Notes: generated by a model not told the origin, from the letters alone. Positions 1 to 12,152 are shown, counted from the stretch's first letter. The stretch: DNA of 64,000 bases from Molossus alvarezi (GCA_037176705.1 CM073886.1:15646501-15710500), one strand, 5' to 3'. Program-made: numbers and translations.

Positions 1-121
1 TGGCAGACACTCGATGTGTCCCTTTCACGTCGATGTTTCTCTCTCTTTCTCTCTCTCCTTCCTGCTCTGAGTAAAAAATGGAAAAATGTCCTCGGGTGAG
101 GATAAAAAAAAAAAAAAAAAA
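1..121 (+). repeat. Ves SINE, 3' part, cut by window start
   Basis: Body and tail of a bat Ves SINE: the GATGTGTCCCTTTCACGTCG block, a CT-rich stretch, then CCTCGGGTGAGGATAAAA and a long A tail. The tRNA-like head lies before position 1. Confidence 0.9.
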
Positions 122-422
122 GAATTTCCATCTCCTATGTCCACAAGCCGTCAGAAGCCAGGTCTGACTTCCAATCTGATACCTTTCAAAATGTGAGGTT
201 GACTTGGGAGCCAGCAGCGCATAAACATATGTATGTGGCTCAGAACCTTCTCAGAATAAGGGCTAAGCCCTTGCTACTCAGTGTGACCCGAGGACCAGGC
301 ATTGCCTGCATGATTGGTGGAAATGCTTTATTTCAGGTTCCATACCAGACTTCCTGAATAGAATCTTCACTTTACCAACGGTGATTTCTGTGCATGTTAA
401 TGTTTGAGAAATGCTGCTTTAA

Positions 423-513
423 CCCTGGCCAGTTTGGCTCAGCGGTTGAGCGTCAGCCTGCGGACCAGAGAGTCCCGGCTTTGGTTCCCGCTAGGGGCAC
501 ATACCACAAAAAA

Positions 514-556
<43 letters not shown>
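423..556 (+). repeat. Head-only short Ves SINE plus (GA)n tail
   Basis: Only the tRNA-like head is present, ending at CTAGGGGCACATACC and followed directly by poly(A), then a GAAA/GA microsatellite. A perfect 12-bp target duplication, ATGCTGCTTTAA, lies at 411-422 and 557-568, so this is a complete insertion and not a broken full-length copy. Confidence 0.9.
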
Positions 557-557
<1 letters not shown>

Positions 558-568
558 TGCTGCTTTAA

Positions 569-984
569 GTGTCCCAAGATTTCTGGACTAGGAGGCAATG
601 TTGGTATGTGTATTTGTTCTTCAGATGGTGACCTATACTGCAAACCTGAAGGAGATGTTAAGGTTTGAATCGGACTCAGGATCTTTGTGACATTTCAGGC
701 ATAACTTACAACTTAAGTTGATATAATGAAAGTCATGAGGGATGATATAGATAGAAAACCTACCATGAACATTGGTATCTGAGAACATTCAGAAACAGTC
801 AGGAAGGGAAATGAATGTACCTGAGGTTGAAAGACTGATAGGATGTGTATTAGGGATGAATGGCATCCTACAAACATCATTTCTAACAAAGAACCTCACT
901 TTATAATAAAAGGGAAGTGGTAGCCAGTTGCCAAGATAGCCCTCAATGATCGTAATCTTGTGTAATCCCACTTTGAATTGGGCT
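569..984. other. No gene seen
   Basis: Ordinary AT-rich intergenic DNA between a short Ves and a MaLR remnant. Short open frames here have no recognisable domains. Confidence 0.5.
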
Positions 985-1350
985 GACTTTTTGTCTTAAT
1001 CCATTGGGGCTGCAATAACAAAATATCATAGATTAAGTAGCTTATAAACACCAGAAATTTATTTTTACAGTTCTAGAGGCTGCAAAGTCCAAGATCAAGA
1101 TGCTGGCACATTTGGTGTCTGGTGAGAGCTCACTTCCAGGTCAATAGGCAGTGGTCTTTTCAGTGTAACCTCACATGGCAGAAGGGACAAGAGAGCTTTC
1201 TTAGGATTCTTGTACTAATCCCATTGGTGATCGCTCTGCCCTCATGACCTAATCACCTCCCAAAGCCCCATCTCCGAATACCACCACTTTTGGGGTTAGG
1301 ATCTTAACATATGACTTCTGTGGGGACACAGTCCATAGTACTGAATAAAC
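985..1350 (-). repeat. MaLR-type LTR (MLT1/MST-like)
   Basis: Reads, reverse-complemented, like the common mammalian MaLR LTR: a GGACACAG-type start, the block TAGGTCATGAGGGC and a final AATTTCTGGTGTTTATAAGC block next to TGCAGCCCCAATGG. Family assigned from memory; the exact subfamily is not certain. Confidence 0.65.
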
Positions 1351-1650
1351 AATAGGATGGTGGTATGTGACTTCTGGAGCTCAGTTTTAAAAGATAGTAT
1401 GACCTCCATTTTGCTCTCTTGAATCACTTGCTCTGGGGAAACCAACTACTCTGTTGCAAGTATATATCAAGTTAGCTCTATGGAGAAGTACATGTGAGTG
1501 AGGAACTGAGGCTTCCAATAGCTGTATGAGCACATTGGAAGCACATCCTTCAGCAACAGTCAAGCATTCAGGTGACTGAGCCCCTGCTGACATCTGTCTC
1601 ATCAGAAGCCCTGATCCAGAACCAGTCAGTTAAACCATTACCAGATTCTT

Positions 1651-1754
1651 TAAAAAAAATTTTTTTCCCTCTATTGATTTTATTTTATTTTTTTTATTAT
1701 TATTTTTTTTTTATCCTCACCCGAGGACATTTTTTGTTCAGGTACAGTGGGAGG

Positions 1755-1786
<32 letters not shown>

Positions 1787-2153
1787 AACATCGATGTGAA
1801 AGGGACACATCGAGTGGCTGCCACCCGCACGACCGACCAGGGCCGGGGACAAACTGCAACCAAGGTACATGCCCTTAGCGGGAACCGAACCCGGGTCTCT
1901 CGGGACCGCAGGCTGATGCTCTAACCGCTGAGCCAAACCGGCCAGGGCTCCCTCTATTGATTTTAGAGAGAGAGGACATGAGAGGGAGAGAGAGCTAGAA
2001 ACATCGATGAGAGAGAACATCGATTGGTCGCCTCCTGCATGCCTCCAACGGGATTTGGCCCACAACCTGGGCATGTGTCTTGACTGGGAATCGAAATAGC
2101 GACCTCTTGTTGCATGGGTTGACGCTCAACCACTGAGCCACCCTGGCTGGACT
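1651..2153 (-). repeat. Older Ves-related SINE, interrupted by a younger Ves
   Basis: A divergent VES-type SINE with a CTCTATTGATTTTAGAGAG start and GAGCCACCCTGGCTGG end, in minus orientation. Flanked by CATTACCAGATTCTT (1636-1650) and CATTACCGGATTCTT (2154-2168). A younger Ves sits inside it at about 1682-1948. Confidence 0.85.
1682..1948 (-). repeat. Full-length Ves SINE nested in an older SINE
   Basis: Minus-strand Ves with the ATCCTCACCCGAGGAC tail and AACCGGCCAGGGC head. Target duplication CCCTCTATTGATTTT on both sides, taken from the host SINE, which proves the nesting order. Confidence 0.93.
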
Positions 2154-2168
2154 CATTACCGGATTCTT

Positions 2169-3622
2169 GACCCACAGGAACTATGTGAAATACAGGTTTA
2201 CTGTTTTAAATAGATAAATTTTGGGATTATTTGTTACTTGGCAATAGTAGAGTAGCTATATAAGGAATAAAGCTGGGGTCCATGGGCTCATTGGTATTTA
2301 CTTGTACCATCACCAAAAGCACTTGACCCTATTGAACAGAGAAATGATCTTTTACAGACTCAGTTTTTGCACCAGTTGCACAGGTGAGGTTAGGGGGCTA
2401 TTTTACAGGATACAGTATAAGTTTCATACCAGTATATGCTGAACGTTTTTCCAACCAGGAATTTTTGGCCCAAGAAAATGAGAGGCAGAAGCAATACCTA
2501 ACAATCTGCTTAAAAACTTTTTCTTCTTATTCCAGCAACACTGGGCTCTGAAGAGACTTCTTGCTGGCCAATTTGGGCTCTATTTACTACTGGATAAACT
2601 GACCAAAAAGGAGATTCTAATCTTTTTTTGACTTTGAATACCAGTAGAAAATAGTTTTGCTGCTATAGAATGATAACAGAGAGGATTATGGATGGAAAGA
2701 TCTCCTTGAGAGGATTCTGGAATTGTCATGTCCATTGAAGGCAATTAATGAAAGATTAGGATAATCTTGTATGGGTAAGATCAAAAGGGTACCAAATCTC
2801 TCAAACATAAAAGTTTAGGTTACTATATCTGATTTTAATAACCTTGAACAACTGAGATGCTGAGTAAAGACAAAGGGAGCATGAATTAGATTGTGGATCA
2901 GAAAAATTATTATGGTCAACTAAGAATGTATGGCTGCTTCAAGAAATGAAGACTATATCATCCAGTCATATTTTCATCCTTCCTTTGTTATGTATATATT
3001 TATGTATTATAACTAGCTAGCTTTCTTCTTCTTTTCTCTCCATTGTCCCTCTATTCAACACACACATGGGGTATGCAGTTATTAACTTTCAAGACTGATT
3101 CAGAAGTTATAGATGGTCTTGAAGGGATCATGATTGATATAGGGGAGATCCTGATTGTGGACATGGATACAGTAACTGATGGGATTTTCAGTTGTTCCCT
3201 TATTGTAGGAAGGGTAGTTGCCTTATGTTTGGCCAGAAAAATCTCTCTTCTGCTGAAAGGTAAATTGATAAGAGGCATATGTGTTTAATGTTGTGCAACT
3301 GGAGGGCTATATTTCAGTGAAAATTTCTGCTTCTCAACTTCTGTAACCCCTTCCAATGCTTAAGTAATCCCTGGCCAGGGCATGAACTCTCATAATTTCT
3401 TATATAAGGAAACCCTGAATAACTTGTTTCCCAGCCTATCTTGCAGCTGAGATGTGGGCATGTGACTACCCATCAGATATCTTGACTTAGCCTTTGACAT
3501 GAAGAAGGGCAAACCAAGGGAAGCTTTTTCTAGCAATGGCAGCCATTGCAACAAAAATGGATTCCCAGGGCAACAGTGGTGGCAGCCTACTGGTGGCAAC
3601 CTATGTCCAGTGATAGTTGTGT
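2169..3622. other. Intergenic, no gene recognised
   Basis: AT-rich sequence with no convincing coding region. Overlapping short frames near 3043-3288 run on both strands and match no family I know. Confidence 0.5.
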
Positions 3623-3635
3623 CAAAGCCATGAAC

Positions 3636-3861
3636 TTTTTAAAAATTTTGTTTTGTTTTCTTTATTGACTTTAGAGAGAGAGGAAGGGAGAGGGTGAGAG
3701 AGAGAGAGAGAGAAAATCAATGTGAGAGTGAAACATCAATCAGCTGCCTCCTGCTGGGGATCAAGCCCACAGCCCGGGCATGTGCCCTGACTAGGAATTG
3801 AACTGGAAACCTTTTGGTGGATGGGATGATGTCCAACCAACTGAGCCACACTGGCCAGGGC
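3636..3861 (-). repeat. Older Ves-type SINE
   Basis: Starts TTTATTGACTTTAGAGAGAG and ends GAGCCACACTGGCCAGGG. Target duplication CAAAGCCATGAAC (3623-3635) and CAAAGCCATTAAC (3862-3874). Confidence 0.9.
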
Positions 3862-3874
3862 CAAAGCCATTAAC

Positions 3875-5225
3875 TCCTAACATTTATGCTTGCTGGCAGC
3901 AGGAATCATTGGTATGCTAATAAAACCAGTTCTGTGGCATGATTTTGGCCATTGTAGCTGGTATGTAACATTCTGAGTCTGGTTCTCCAGCTGCTCAGTG
4001 TTTTTGAAAGGTATCTATTATCATTTTCAAGATATAATTCTCTGCTTTGCTCAGCAAAACTTGATTTTTGTTATTTGCAACTAAAAACTGAGTGAGGCCA
4101 CAGTGTAGCCAATCATCAGAAAAGGACTTGAACTCTGAACTGGAAAGCTACGGTACTCTCTCCAGCTCATCTCTGCTTCTCTCTGTGTTTGCATATTTTG
4201 TTCTACTCTATAGTCTTTTATATCGCCATCTATGAGGCAGTCAGGAGAGACTTATAAACTTCTGGCTTTACATATCCAAACCAAGTCATACTGAGAATGA
4301 CCCTCAGCCTTGGTTTCCAGTTTTCTCCTCCAATGATGAGTTCTCACTGGACAAGAGATGGTGCAGTGTAAATTGTGCTACTGGAGCCCACAGCCCTGGG
4401 ACTCTGTGGATTAGGGGACCATTCTCAGAAAAGAGTGGCTCATTGTGAGCTTGGAAGATATCCCAAAAGAAGTCTACTCTAGGAGTCTGGAGTTTCTCAG
4501 TCATGGCATGCTGTGCTTTCTTCGATACATCTTTCCCTGCAATTACAAACAGGTTATCCTTCACACCAAATGCTTTAAAAGATCAAGTACAACTCTGTAA
4601 TGCCATGTCCCCGCCCCAGAATCCCTATCTGAAAATATATTGCTATCTCTACACAGTAAATGACCAGATATGAGAGAAAAAAAAGAGGTTCACTCAGATA
4701 ATACTACAGTAATCCCAGTTTCTGAACTAAGAAAATAAGAAAAAAATTAATAATGGAATTATCAAATCTATAAACATAAGTCTAGATTGGCAAGATGATG
4801 CAATGAGGTCTTGGAAGTTTTCTCTGGGACCTGTCTCCACCTAGATTGCTTTATCTCCAAGTTCTGACTTAGGACTTGATAATATACTTTGTCAGCACTG
4901 TTGAGTCCCCAGGGACCAGAAAATAGGTGGGACATTTGTTTTTTCTTGTCTCTAATGAGGTTCTCAGTAAATTAGGTTCCAGCAGTGGACGCTACTATAA
5001 ATACCCATCTCTAGTTTCCCCAAACATCCTTCCTGCACAGAGGGCTAAGGCCATGAACCTCCACTCCTCACTTCCTCAGGAACTACTTATATTTCCAAGA
5101 CTTTCCAAGCCTTATAATAAAGAGAGGCATTGGACAGTTCCTCAAAGGTGAACACTTGATAGCAGTGGCAACAGCTTCTCCCAGGTAAGATTATAACAGT
5201 GGAGATGTCAGTATTTCTTTACTAA
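3875..5225. other. Intergenic, no gene recognised
   Basis: Moderately old non-repetitive DNA. An 86-codon minus frame at 4304-4564 has no known domain, no paralogue in the window and no splice context, so I do not call it a gene. Confidence 0.45.
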
Positions 5226-5233
5226 TGAGGGAC

Positions 5234-5466
5234 TTTTTTTTTTTATCCTCACCCGAGGACATTTTTTTGACATTTTGTTCAGATAGAGTAGGAGGGAGAG
5301 AGAAACATTGACGTGAAAGGGACACATCGAGTGGTTGCCACCCACACGACCCAACCAGGGCTGGGGACAAACTGCAACCGAGGTAGGCGCCCCTAGCGGG
5401 AACCGAACCCGGGTCTCTACAGACCGCAGGACAATGCTCCAACCGCTGAGCCAAACCGGCCAGGGC
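5234..5466 (-). repeat. Full-length Ves SINE
   Basis: Minus Ves, tail ATCCTCACCCGAGGAC, head AAACCGGCCAGGGC. Target duplication TGAGGGAC at 5226-5233 and 5467-5474. Confidence 0.92.
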
Positions 5467-5680
5467 TGAGGGACGTTTTTTAAAGAACCTCCTTCCAGAT
5501 CCACGGAGTAATAAGAGTCCTGAATCCATCAGCTGGAGCGTGAGATAAACTCAGTAGTAATTGGCTGTTTCTTTGCTCTCTGAGCTACTAAAAGAGACAT
5601 ATAATGGCAGAGAAAGGCTCTGTATGTGCCTGTGTGTTGTTTTTATGTTATATTTGATAACATTTTAAAACTGAGTCCAG

Positions 5681-5915
5681 CCCTGGCCGGTTTGGCTCAG
5701 CAGTTAAGAGTGTCGGCCTTTGGTCCAGAGAGACCTGGGTGCGGTTCCCGCTAAGGGCACGTACCTCGGTTGCAGTTTGTCCCCGGCCCTGGTCGGTTGT
5801 GCGGGTGGCAGCCGCTTGATGTGTTCCTTTCACGTCGATGTTTCTCTCTCTCTCTCTGTTCCTCTCTCCCCCTCCCACTCTACCTGAACAAAAAATGGAG
5901 ATCCTCGGGTGAGGA

Positions 5916-5964
<49 letters not shown>
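5681..5964 (+). repeat. Full-length Ves SINE with (AAAT)n tail
   Basis: Plus Ves whose A tail has become an (AAAT)n microsatellite of about 50 bp. Perfect 14-bp target duplication AAAACTGAGTCCAG at 5667-5680 and 5965-5978. Confidence 0.95.
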
Positions 5965-5966
<2 letters not shown>

Positions 5967-6164
5967 AACTGAGTCCAGTGGGATCAGCATCATCGAGGAC
6001 TGAGAGTTGGAAATTGAGAGTGTCGGGACTAGGGGCGGATCCTGACAGAACAACTCTAATACAGGTTTCACTAACAGGGCCATCGCTGGGGCTTGGGTTG
6101 CTGCATCCAAATCCTTAGCTTCTAGATTTGTGACCCCTGCCTCTCTTCTCTGCATCTGACTCCA

Positions 6165-7290
6165 GGTCCATGAGAGGGGAAAACCAGTCATGTCTCCTAG
6201 TTCCTCCTCCTGGGTCTCTCCAGGCAACCCCAACAGCAGCAGCATCTCCTTTTCATCTTCTTCCTGAACATGTACCTGGTCATGGTCCTAGCAGACCTAC
6301 TTGTCCTCTGGGCCATCAGCACGAACTCCCACCTGCACACTCCCATGGACTTCTTCCTCAGCAACCTGTCCTTCATGGACATCTGCTTCTCCACTGTCCC
6401 CAAGATGCTGGCCAACCACATACTCAGGAGTCAGGCCATCTTCCCTGGGTGTCCTATGCAGATTTATTTTCTTTTCATGTTGATGGATATGGACAGTTTC
6501 CTTCTGGCTCTGATGGCCTATAACTAACCACTTAGTCATCATATGCCACCCCTTACACTACTCAGCAAAGATGATCCACCATCTCTGTGACCTGTTGGTC
6601 ACTCGGTCGTGAGTCATTGCCAACCTGGATGCCTTATTGTATACTCTGCTGATGGCTCAAGCCTCATTCTGTGCAGACAACACCATCCCCCACTTATGCT
6701 ACTGCTCTCCTGAAATTCTCCTGTTCTGATATACACCTCAATGAGATGATGATTCTTTTTTTTTTTCAAATTATAAGAAAAAGTTTATTTAGAAAGTTAC
6801 AGAGGTAGTAAAAGTGAGCCAGCTGGGCTGTGGAGGCTCAGGAGACAAGTTACAGAAGCAAAAGAAGGGCCCTTGGAGCTTAGGAGAGGGAAAGGCAAAG
6901 GTAACATGCCAGGGGTGGTGGTGAAGAAGAAGGGTGGGAAAGGTGCGGGGCGTGATTTTGAGAGATAGTGACTGTTCCTTTTATTTGCATCCTGGTATCA
7001 TACGTCCTTATCACTTGTTCTGTCCTGAGAGTCCCATCCACAGAGGGAAGATGGAAAACCTTCTCCACCTGTGGTTCCCACCTGGCTGCAGTTTTCTCCT
7101 ATGGCACCATCGTATTTCTGTATTTTAACCCTTTATCCTCCCACTCAGCTGAGACAGATATAGCAGCGTGGTGATGTTCACAGTGGCGACTCTCAGAGCT
7201 GAACCTCTTCATCTACAGTGTGAGAAACAAGGGCATGAAGGGGGCTCCTGGAAAAGTGGTTGCTATGAAATTTTTTCTATTCAAAATGAA
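6165..7290 (+). pseudogene. OR1F1: OR1F1-like olfactory receptor pseudogene
   Basis: Remains of a single-exon class II odorant receptor (seven-helix GPCR). Readable pieces include TM1 (LLFIFFLNMYLVMVLADLLV), the TM2 block HTPMDFFLSNLSFMDICFS with PKMLANHIL, and TM3 MDSFLLALMAYN, where the MAYDRF/MAYDHF motif is followed by a stop. Later pieces carry CADN, LICRQ-type fragments, [17 protein letters not shown] and [10 protein letters not shown]. It is broken by stops after MAYN, by frameshifts in TM4-TM5 and before FSYGTIVF, and by a retro-inserted mRNA end at about 6755-6965. No usable start is left. The residue pattern and the position next to ZNF200 and MEFV point to OR1F1, which sits in this order in human 16p13.3; assignment is from memory of the family. 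Confidence 0.85.
6755..6965 (-). pseudogene. Retro-inserted mRNA 3' end (source gene unknown)
   Basis: An insert in the OR pseudogene reads on the minus strand as an mRNA 3' end: CT-rich text, then AATAAA (complement at 6784-6789), about 18 bases, then poly(A) (poly-T at 6756-6766). This is a 5'-truncated processed copy of a cellular transcript. I could not identify the parent gene. A clear target duplication was not found. Confidence 0.65.
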
Positions 7291-7749
7291 ACAGGCTAAG
7301 AAAATCACCAAGGGAACTCAATTCTAATAAAATCATGTTTGCTTTTTCTGTTGTGTAAAACTTACCATTTGTCTTTTGTAAGAGAATCATTTACTATCTA
7401 TCTGGGGAAAATAAAACTTGATACATCCTCTTCAGGTGAAAGATGGAAAGAGAGACCCTTTAACCAAACAACTTGACCGTTCCAACTGTCAATGCCATCC
7501 AGTCAAAACCCACTAGAAACATACCTCTGTTGAATAAGCTGGGTTTATAATTCATTATAACAAGGGAGAACACCCACCATGGGTGAATAGTGAGGCATCT
7601 TAGTAGGAATGTGTTATTAAAAGACGGGCTTGTGTGAAGTGATTTTGGTGTAGATTTGAGAAATTGGGTCTTTGCTCTGGATTAGATGCTGTCATAAAGT
7701 GGGGATAATTTTCATTAGGTATCTTATTTTTACAAATATTTTAATATAG

Positions 7750-8000
7750 AGCCCTGGCTGGTTTGGCTCAGCGGTTAGAGCGTTGGCCTGCGGTCCAGAG
7801 AGACCCAGGTTCGGTTCCCCCTAAGGGCATGTACTTCGGTTGCAGTTTGTCCCCGGCCCTGGTTGGGTCATGTGGGTGGCAGCCACTCGATGTGTCCCTT
7901 TCACGTCGATGTTTCTCTCTCTCTCTCTCTCTCCCTCCCACTCTATCTGTACAAAAAATGGAACAATGTCCTCAGGTGAGGATAAAAAATAAAAAAATAA
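7750..8000 (+). repeat. Full-length Ves SINE, nested
   Basis: Plus Ves ending GAGGATAAAAAATAAAAAAATA. Perfect 14-bp target duplication AAATATTTTAATAT at 7734-7747 and 8001-8014. It lies in the tail of an older minus SINE whose head is at 8269-8443. Confidence 0.92.
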
Positions 8001-8016
8001 AAATATTTTAATATTG

Positions 8017-8268
8017 AGCCTGACTGGTTTGGCTCAGCAGTTAGAGCGTTGGCCTGTGGACCAGAGAGTCCCATGTTCAGTTCCCACTAAGGGCACGCAC
8101 CTCGGTTACAGTTTGTCCCCGCTCTGGTTGGGGTTGTGAGGGTGGCAACCAGTCGATGTGTCTCTCTCACATTGATGTTTCTCTCTCTCTCTCCCCCCTC
8201 CTCTTCTTCCCACTCTATCTGAAGATAAATGTAAAAAATGTCCTCAGGTGAGGATAATATATATATAT
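8017..8268 (+). repeat. Full-length Ves SINE, nested
   Basis: Second plus Ves (GCCTGACTGGTTTGGCTCAG head; TCCTCAGGTGAGGATAATAT end) directly after the first, inserted in the same host tail. Its tail is now an (AT)n run. Confidence 0.9.
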
Positions 8269-8443
8269 TTTGAGAGAGAGAGGAACATCAATATGAGAGA
8301 GAAACATCAATCAGCTGCCTCCTGTGCACCCTCTACTGGGGAACGAGCATGCAACCTAGGCACATGCCTTGACCTGGAATCAAACCTGTGACCTTTCGGT
8401 GCATGGGGCAGTGTCCAACCAACTTAGCCACACTGGCCAGGGC
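8269..8443 (-). repeat. Older Ves-type SINE, split by two Ves copies
   Basis: Minus SINE body and head ending GCCACACTGGCCAGGGC. Its target duplication TCATTAGGTATCT is at 7712-7724 and 8444-8456, so the two plus Ves copies landed in its A tail. Confidence 0.85.
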
Positions 8444-8456
8444 TCATTAGGTATCT

Positions 8457-9242
8457 CAATATATTTTATGTAGAAGGAGGGAAGGTGGGAAGGAGGTCAA
8501 AGCTGTGATTCACAAAGAAGTAGCAGTCACTTACTTTATCCAGCATAGGCGAGTTTGGTCATTTTGTGGCTTGGACAGTGTTCATTTTTCTTGTACTGAG
8601 ACATGATTAGAGTGGTCTTGTTTTGTCTTGCTCCACAGAGTGACCTTGTGTGATAGTGATACTTTGTGAAATTCTCTGTGTCCATTAGGAGAGCACCAAG
8701 ACCTAGCTGTGAGTGCCAGGCAAAATATCATAGCTGATTTGTTTTTAACAATAGAGACACAGAGATATGAGTATATCTGATGGAAGGGTCAGGCTGATTT
8801 TGGAGCAGGAATGGGGAGGGTTCTTTTAGGGCTCCAGGAAGCCTTAATTCTGCCACACATTCAAGCTACTTATTTTTTATTTTCTTGTCTGAGCCTTATG
8901 TCTCGTATAGCATTATAACAGGAATATGGGTAAGTTAATCAAGAAAGAAATGACCAACCATGTCAATCAACTACATCTTTCTTTCACTTTGTGTTCCATT
9001 TTTGTCAATGCCATGAGATATTTTATTACATAGGTACTAATTTATACCCTGATTTTTCACTTTCACTTATAATACAATTTTTCTAAATTACTATGTGGTA
9101 TCCACAATTTTATTTTACTGCCCTTATATATTTTCATCAAGTTGCTCTAGCAAAATTTACTTACTAATAGTTCCACTTCTGAATTAAAACAAAGGGAATT
9201 TACTATTTGAAAGTATAACTTTACATTTATTTTGAAAATGAT
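8457..9242. other. Intergenic, no gene recognised
   Basis: AT-rich DNA without recognisable genes; ends at the start of a LINE. Confidence 0.5.
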
Positions 9243-11333
9243 TGCAGGCTTCTGGTCAAGATGGCGGTGTAAGTAAATGTAGTACTTACCTCCTCCAATA
9301 ACCACATCAAAATTACAACTAAACTGTAGAATAACCACCATTTAGAACCACCTGGGATCTAGCTGAACAGAAGTCCTACAACTAAGGATATAAAGAAGCC
9401 ACATCAAGACTAGTAGGAGGGTCAGAGATGCAGAATGAGCTAGTCCCACATGGTGGATAAAAATTGAGAGAGATATCTCGGCTGCAGACATCCCCCCTGA
9501 GAAGCAAGGGGACCCAGGCACCCCAGCCCAGGATTCTAGTGCCAAGAAGAGAAGTCCACATAACGTCTGGCTGTAAAAACCAGCAGGGATTGTGGCTGAG
9601 TGAGACAGAGGGCAGCTGGAGTTTCAGACATGTCCTCTTAAAGGGCTCACACATGGACTTAGGACTTACTCTGACTCACTCACTCTGAGCTCCACACTCT
9701 GGCAGCAGCTTGAAAGGTACTAGGGACATACAGGGAGGAACTGGATTGTCTGGTGTTAGGGTGAGAGCTAGAGGGGCAGCTTTCTCCCAGACAGAAGTGC
9801 TGACAGAGGCCATTGTTCCTTTCCTGACCCCTTTCCCCACAGAGCCAGCAGGCAGGCACCGCATCTGAGTCTCCATTAACCTGGGTACAGCTGTTAGCTC
9901 CACCCTGGTGATTTCCTGAGACCCCCTGCCCCACCCAGCTGTGGGCCCACCCAAGCTGTTTCCAGGGGCCTTTCCATACTAATGGCTTGTCTTGGCTCGT
10001 GCTTCAGACTTTCCTAAAATCTCTCAAACAAGCAGCATCTGGCCTCAGTGTGCCTCGCAACTCTCGGTAAGTAGCCCCAGGTCCGGCACTGGCATAGACC
10101 ATCTTGGTTTGTAGCTTGGCCCCTCCTGAGCACTTCCAAGCCCAGCACAAGTAGAAGCCCTCTGCAGATCACTTTGTAGCTCATGCTGGGAGGCCCTGGG
10201 CAGACCACAGGCAGCGGCTGACCTTGGCCTTTACTTCCCAGGAGGACAGTGTACCTGGTGGACAGCTTCAAACCATGTTGAAGCACCACCCAACCACCTC
10301 CACAAGTGACATATTCAAGGGATAGACTCAGTGGGCACCAGAGCTCTACTGAAGTAAGTCCTGCTCCGTGGGGTGGGGAGCCCCTGCACAGCTGATCCTG
10401 TACGGTAGCCTTGGTTCTCACAGTCAATTGGCCTGGGGGTAAATTCCTCCCATTGAGATGCCAACTGTGATCAAGTCTCAACTATAACAGGAGGGTGTAC
10501 CTAGCCCACATGGGGGAGGAGGACAAACCTGGAATGCCCAGTTCAGGTGAACAAGGAGGTTGTGCCACTGGACCCTACAGGACACCTACTACATTAGGCC
10601 ACTCTATCAATCCCAGGGGATGTAGTACCACTACCTAATGCATTGAATCAAACACAGGGAAGCAGCCAAAATGAGACAAAGAAACAGGTCCCAAGTGAAA
10701 AAACAACAAAAGAACTAAATGAAATGGAATCAAGCAAATTAGCAGATACAGAGTTCAAAACAATGGTTATAAGAAAGTTCAATGGTTACAGGGATGCTGA
10801 ATAAAAAATTCAACAGCATAAAAAAGGACATGAAAACCATAAGAAAGAACTAGTCAGAAATGAAGGATACACTAACTAACTGAAATGAATAATTTACAGG
10901 GAATCTGCAGTACAGAAAATGAAGCTGAGAATCAAATCAGCGGTTTGGAATATAAGGAAGCAAAAAATATCCAATCAGGACAGCAAAAAAAAAAAAAAAA
11001 AAATTAGGATAGTTTAAGAAGCCTTTTGGACAACTTCAAGTTACCAACATTCACATCATGGGAGGTGCTGGAAGAAGAGAGAGAGATCAAGGAATTGAAA
11101 ACTTATTTGAAAAAATAATGACAGAAAATTTTCCTAACCTGGTGAAGAAAGTAAACATTGAAGTCCAGGAAATGCAGAGAGCCTCAAAGAAGATGAACCA
11201 AAAGAGGGCCACACCAAGACACATCATAAAATGAAAAAGGTTAAAGACAAAGAATCTTAAAAGTAGCAAGAAAAAAGCAGTGAGTTAGCTACAAAGGAGC
11301 TCCCATAAAACTGTCAGATGATTGCCCTGGCTT

Positions 11334-11584
11334 GTTTGGCTCAGCATTTAGAGCACCAGCCCATGGACCAAAGAATCTTGGGTTTGATTCCAGTCAAGGA
11401 CACAGACCTCAGTTTCAGTTTGGTCCCCAGCCCTGGTCGGAGTTGTATGAGAGGGACCCAATCAATGTGTCTCTCTCACATCGATGTCTCTCTCTCGCTC
11501 TCTCCCCTCCCCCCCTTCCCATTCTGTTTGAAGATAAATGGAAAAATATCCTCTGGTGAGGATTTAAAAACAAAAACAAAAAAA
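11334..11584 (+). repeat. Ves SINE in LINE
   Basis: Plus Ves with an ATTTAGAGCACC head variant; tail ends in CAAAAACAAAAAAA. Together with the next Ves it is flanked by AGATGATT at 11326-11333 and 11861-11868. Confidence 0.9.
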
Positions 11585-11853
11585 GCCCTGGCCGGTTTGG
11601 CTCAGCAGTTGGAGCGTTGGCCCACGGACCAATGAGACCTGCATTTGATTCTGGCTGAGGTCACCTACATTAGTTGCAGTTCATCCTCGGTCCTGGTCAG
11701 GGTCGCATGGGAGGTAACCAGTGGTGTGTCTCTCTCACATTGATGCTTCTCTCTCTCTCTCTGTCTCTCTTTCTCCCTCTCTCCCTTTCTCCTAATATGT
11801 CTAAAGATAAATGGAAGAATGTCCTTGGGTGAGGATAAAAAAAAAAAAGAAAA
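11585..11853 (+). repeat. Ves SINE inserted in the tail of the previous Ves
   Basis: Plus Ves, GCCCTGGCCGGTTTGGCTCA to GGATAAAAAAAA, head to tail with its neighbour and sharing the outer AGATGATT duplication. Confidence 0.9.
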
Positions 11854-11919
11854 GACTATTAGATGATTTCTCAACAGAAACTTTGCAGGTCAGAGAGATT
11901 GGCAAGAAATATTCAAAGT

Positions 11920-12152
11920 GCCCTGACCAGTTTGACTCAGTGGTTAGAGTGTCAGCCCACAGACCAGAGAGTCCCGGGTTCGGTTCCTGCTGGGGGCACA
12001 TACCTTGGTTGCAATTTGTCCCTGACCCCAGTTGGGGTCATGTGGGTGGCGACCACTCCATGTGTCTCTCTCTCTCTCCCTCCCTTTCTCCCTTCCTCTC
12101 TATCTGAAGATAAATGCAAAAAAAAACAAAAACAAAAAACAAAGAAGAAGAA
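11920..12152 (+). repeat. Ves SINE in LINE
   Basis: Plus Ves lacking the usual GAGGAT end; the tail is AAACAAAAAC-rich. Perfect 14-bp duplication GAAATATTCAAAGT at 11906-11919 and 12153-12166. Confidence 0.93.

Noticed and set aside
1700..2074. Many 60-120 codon frames with M-A-Q-R-L-E-R and G-S-V-P-A-K-G motifs throughout the window
   Set aside because: All are translations of Ves SINE heads, repeated in both orientations; they are not genes.
10014..10481. 155-codon minus frame
   Set aside because: Lies antisense in the GC-rich leader of a HAL1/L1 element; chance open frame.
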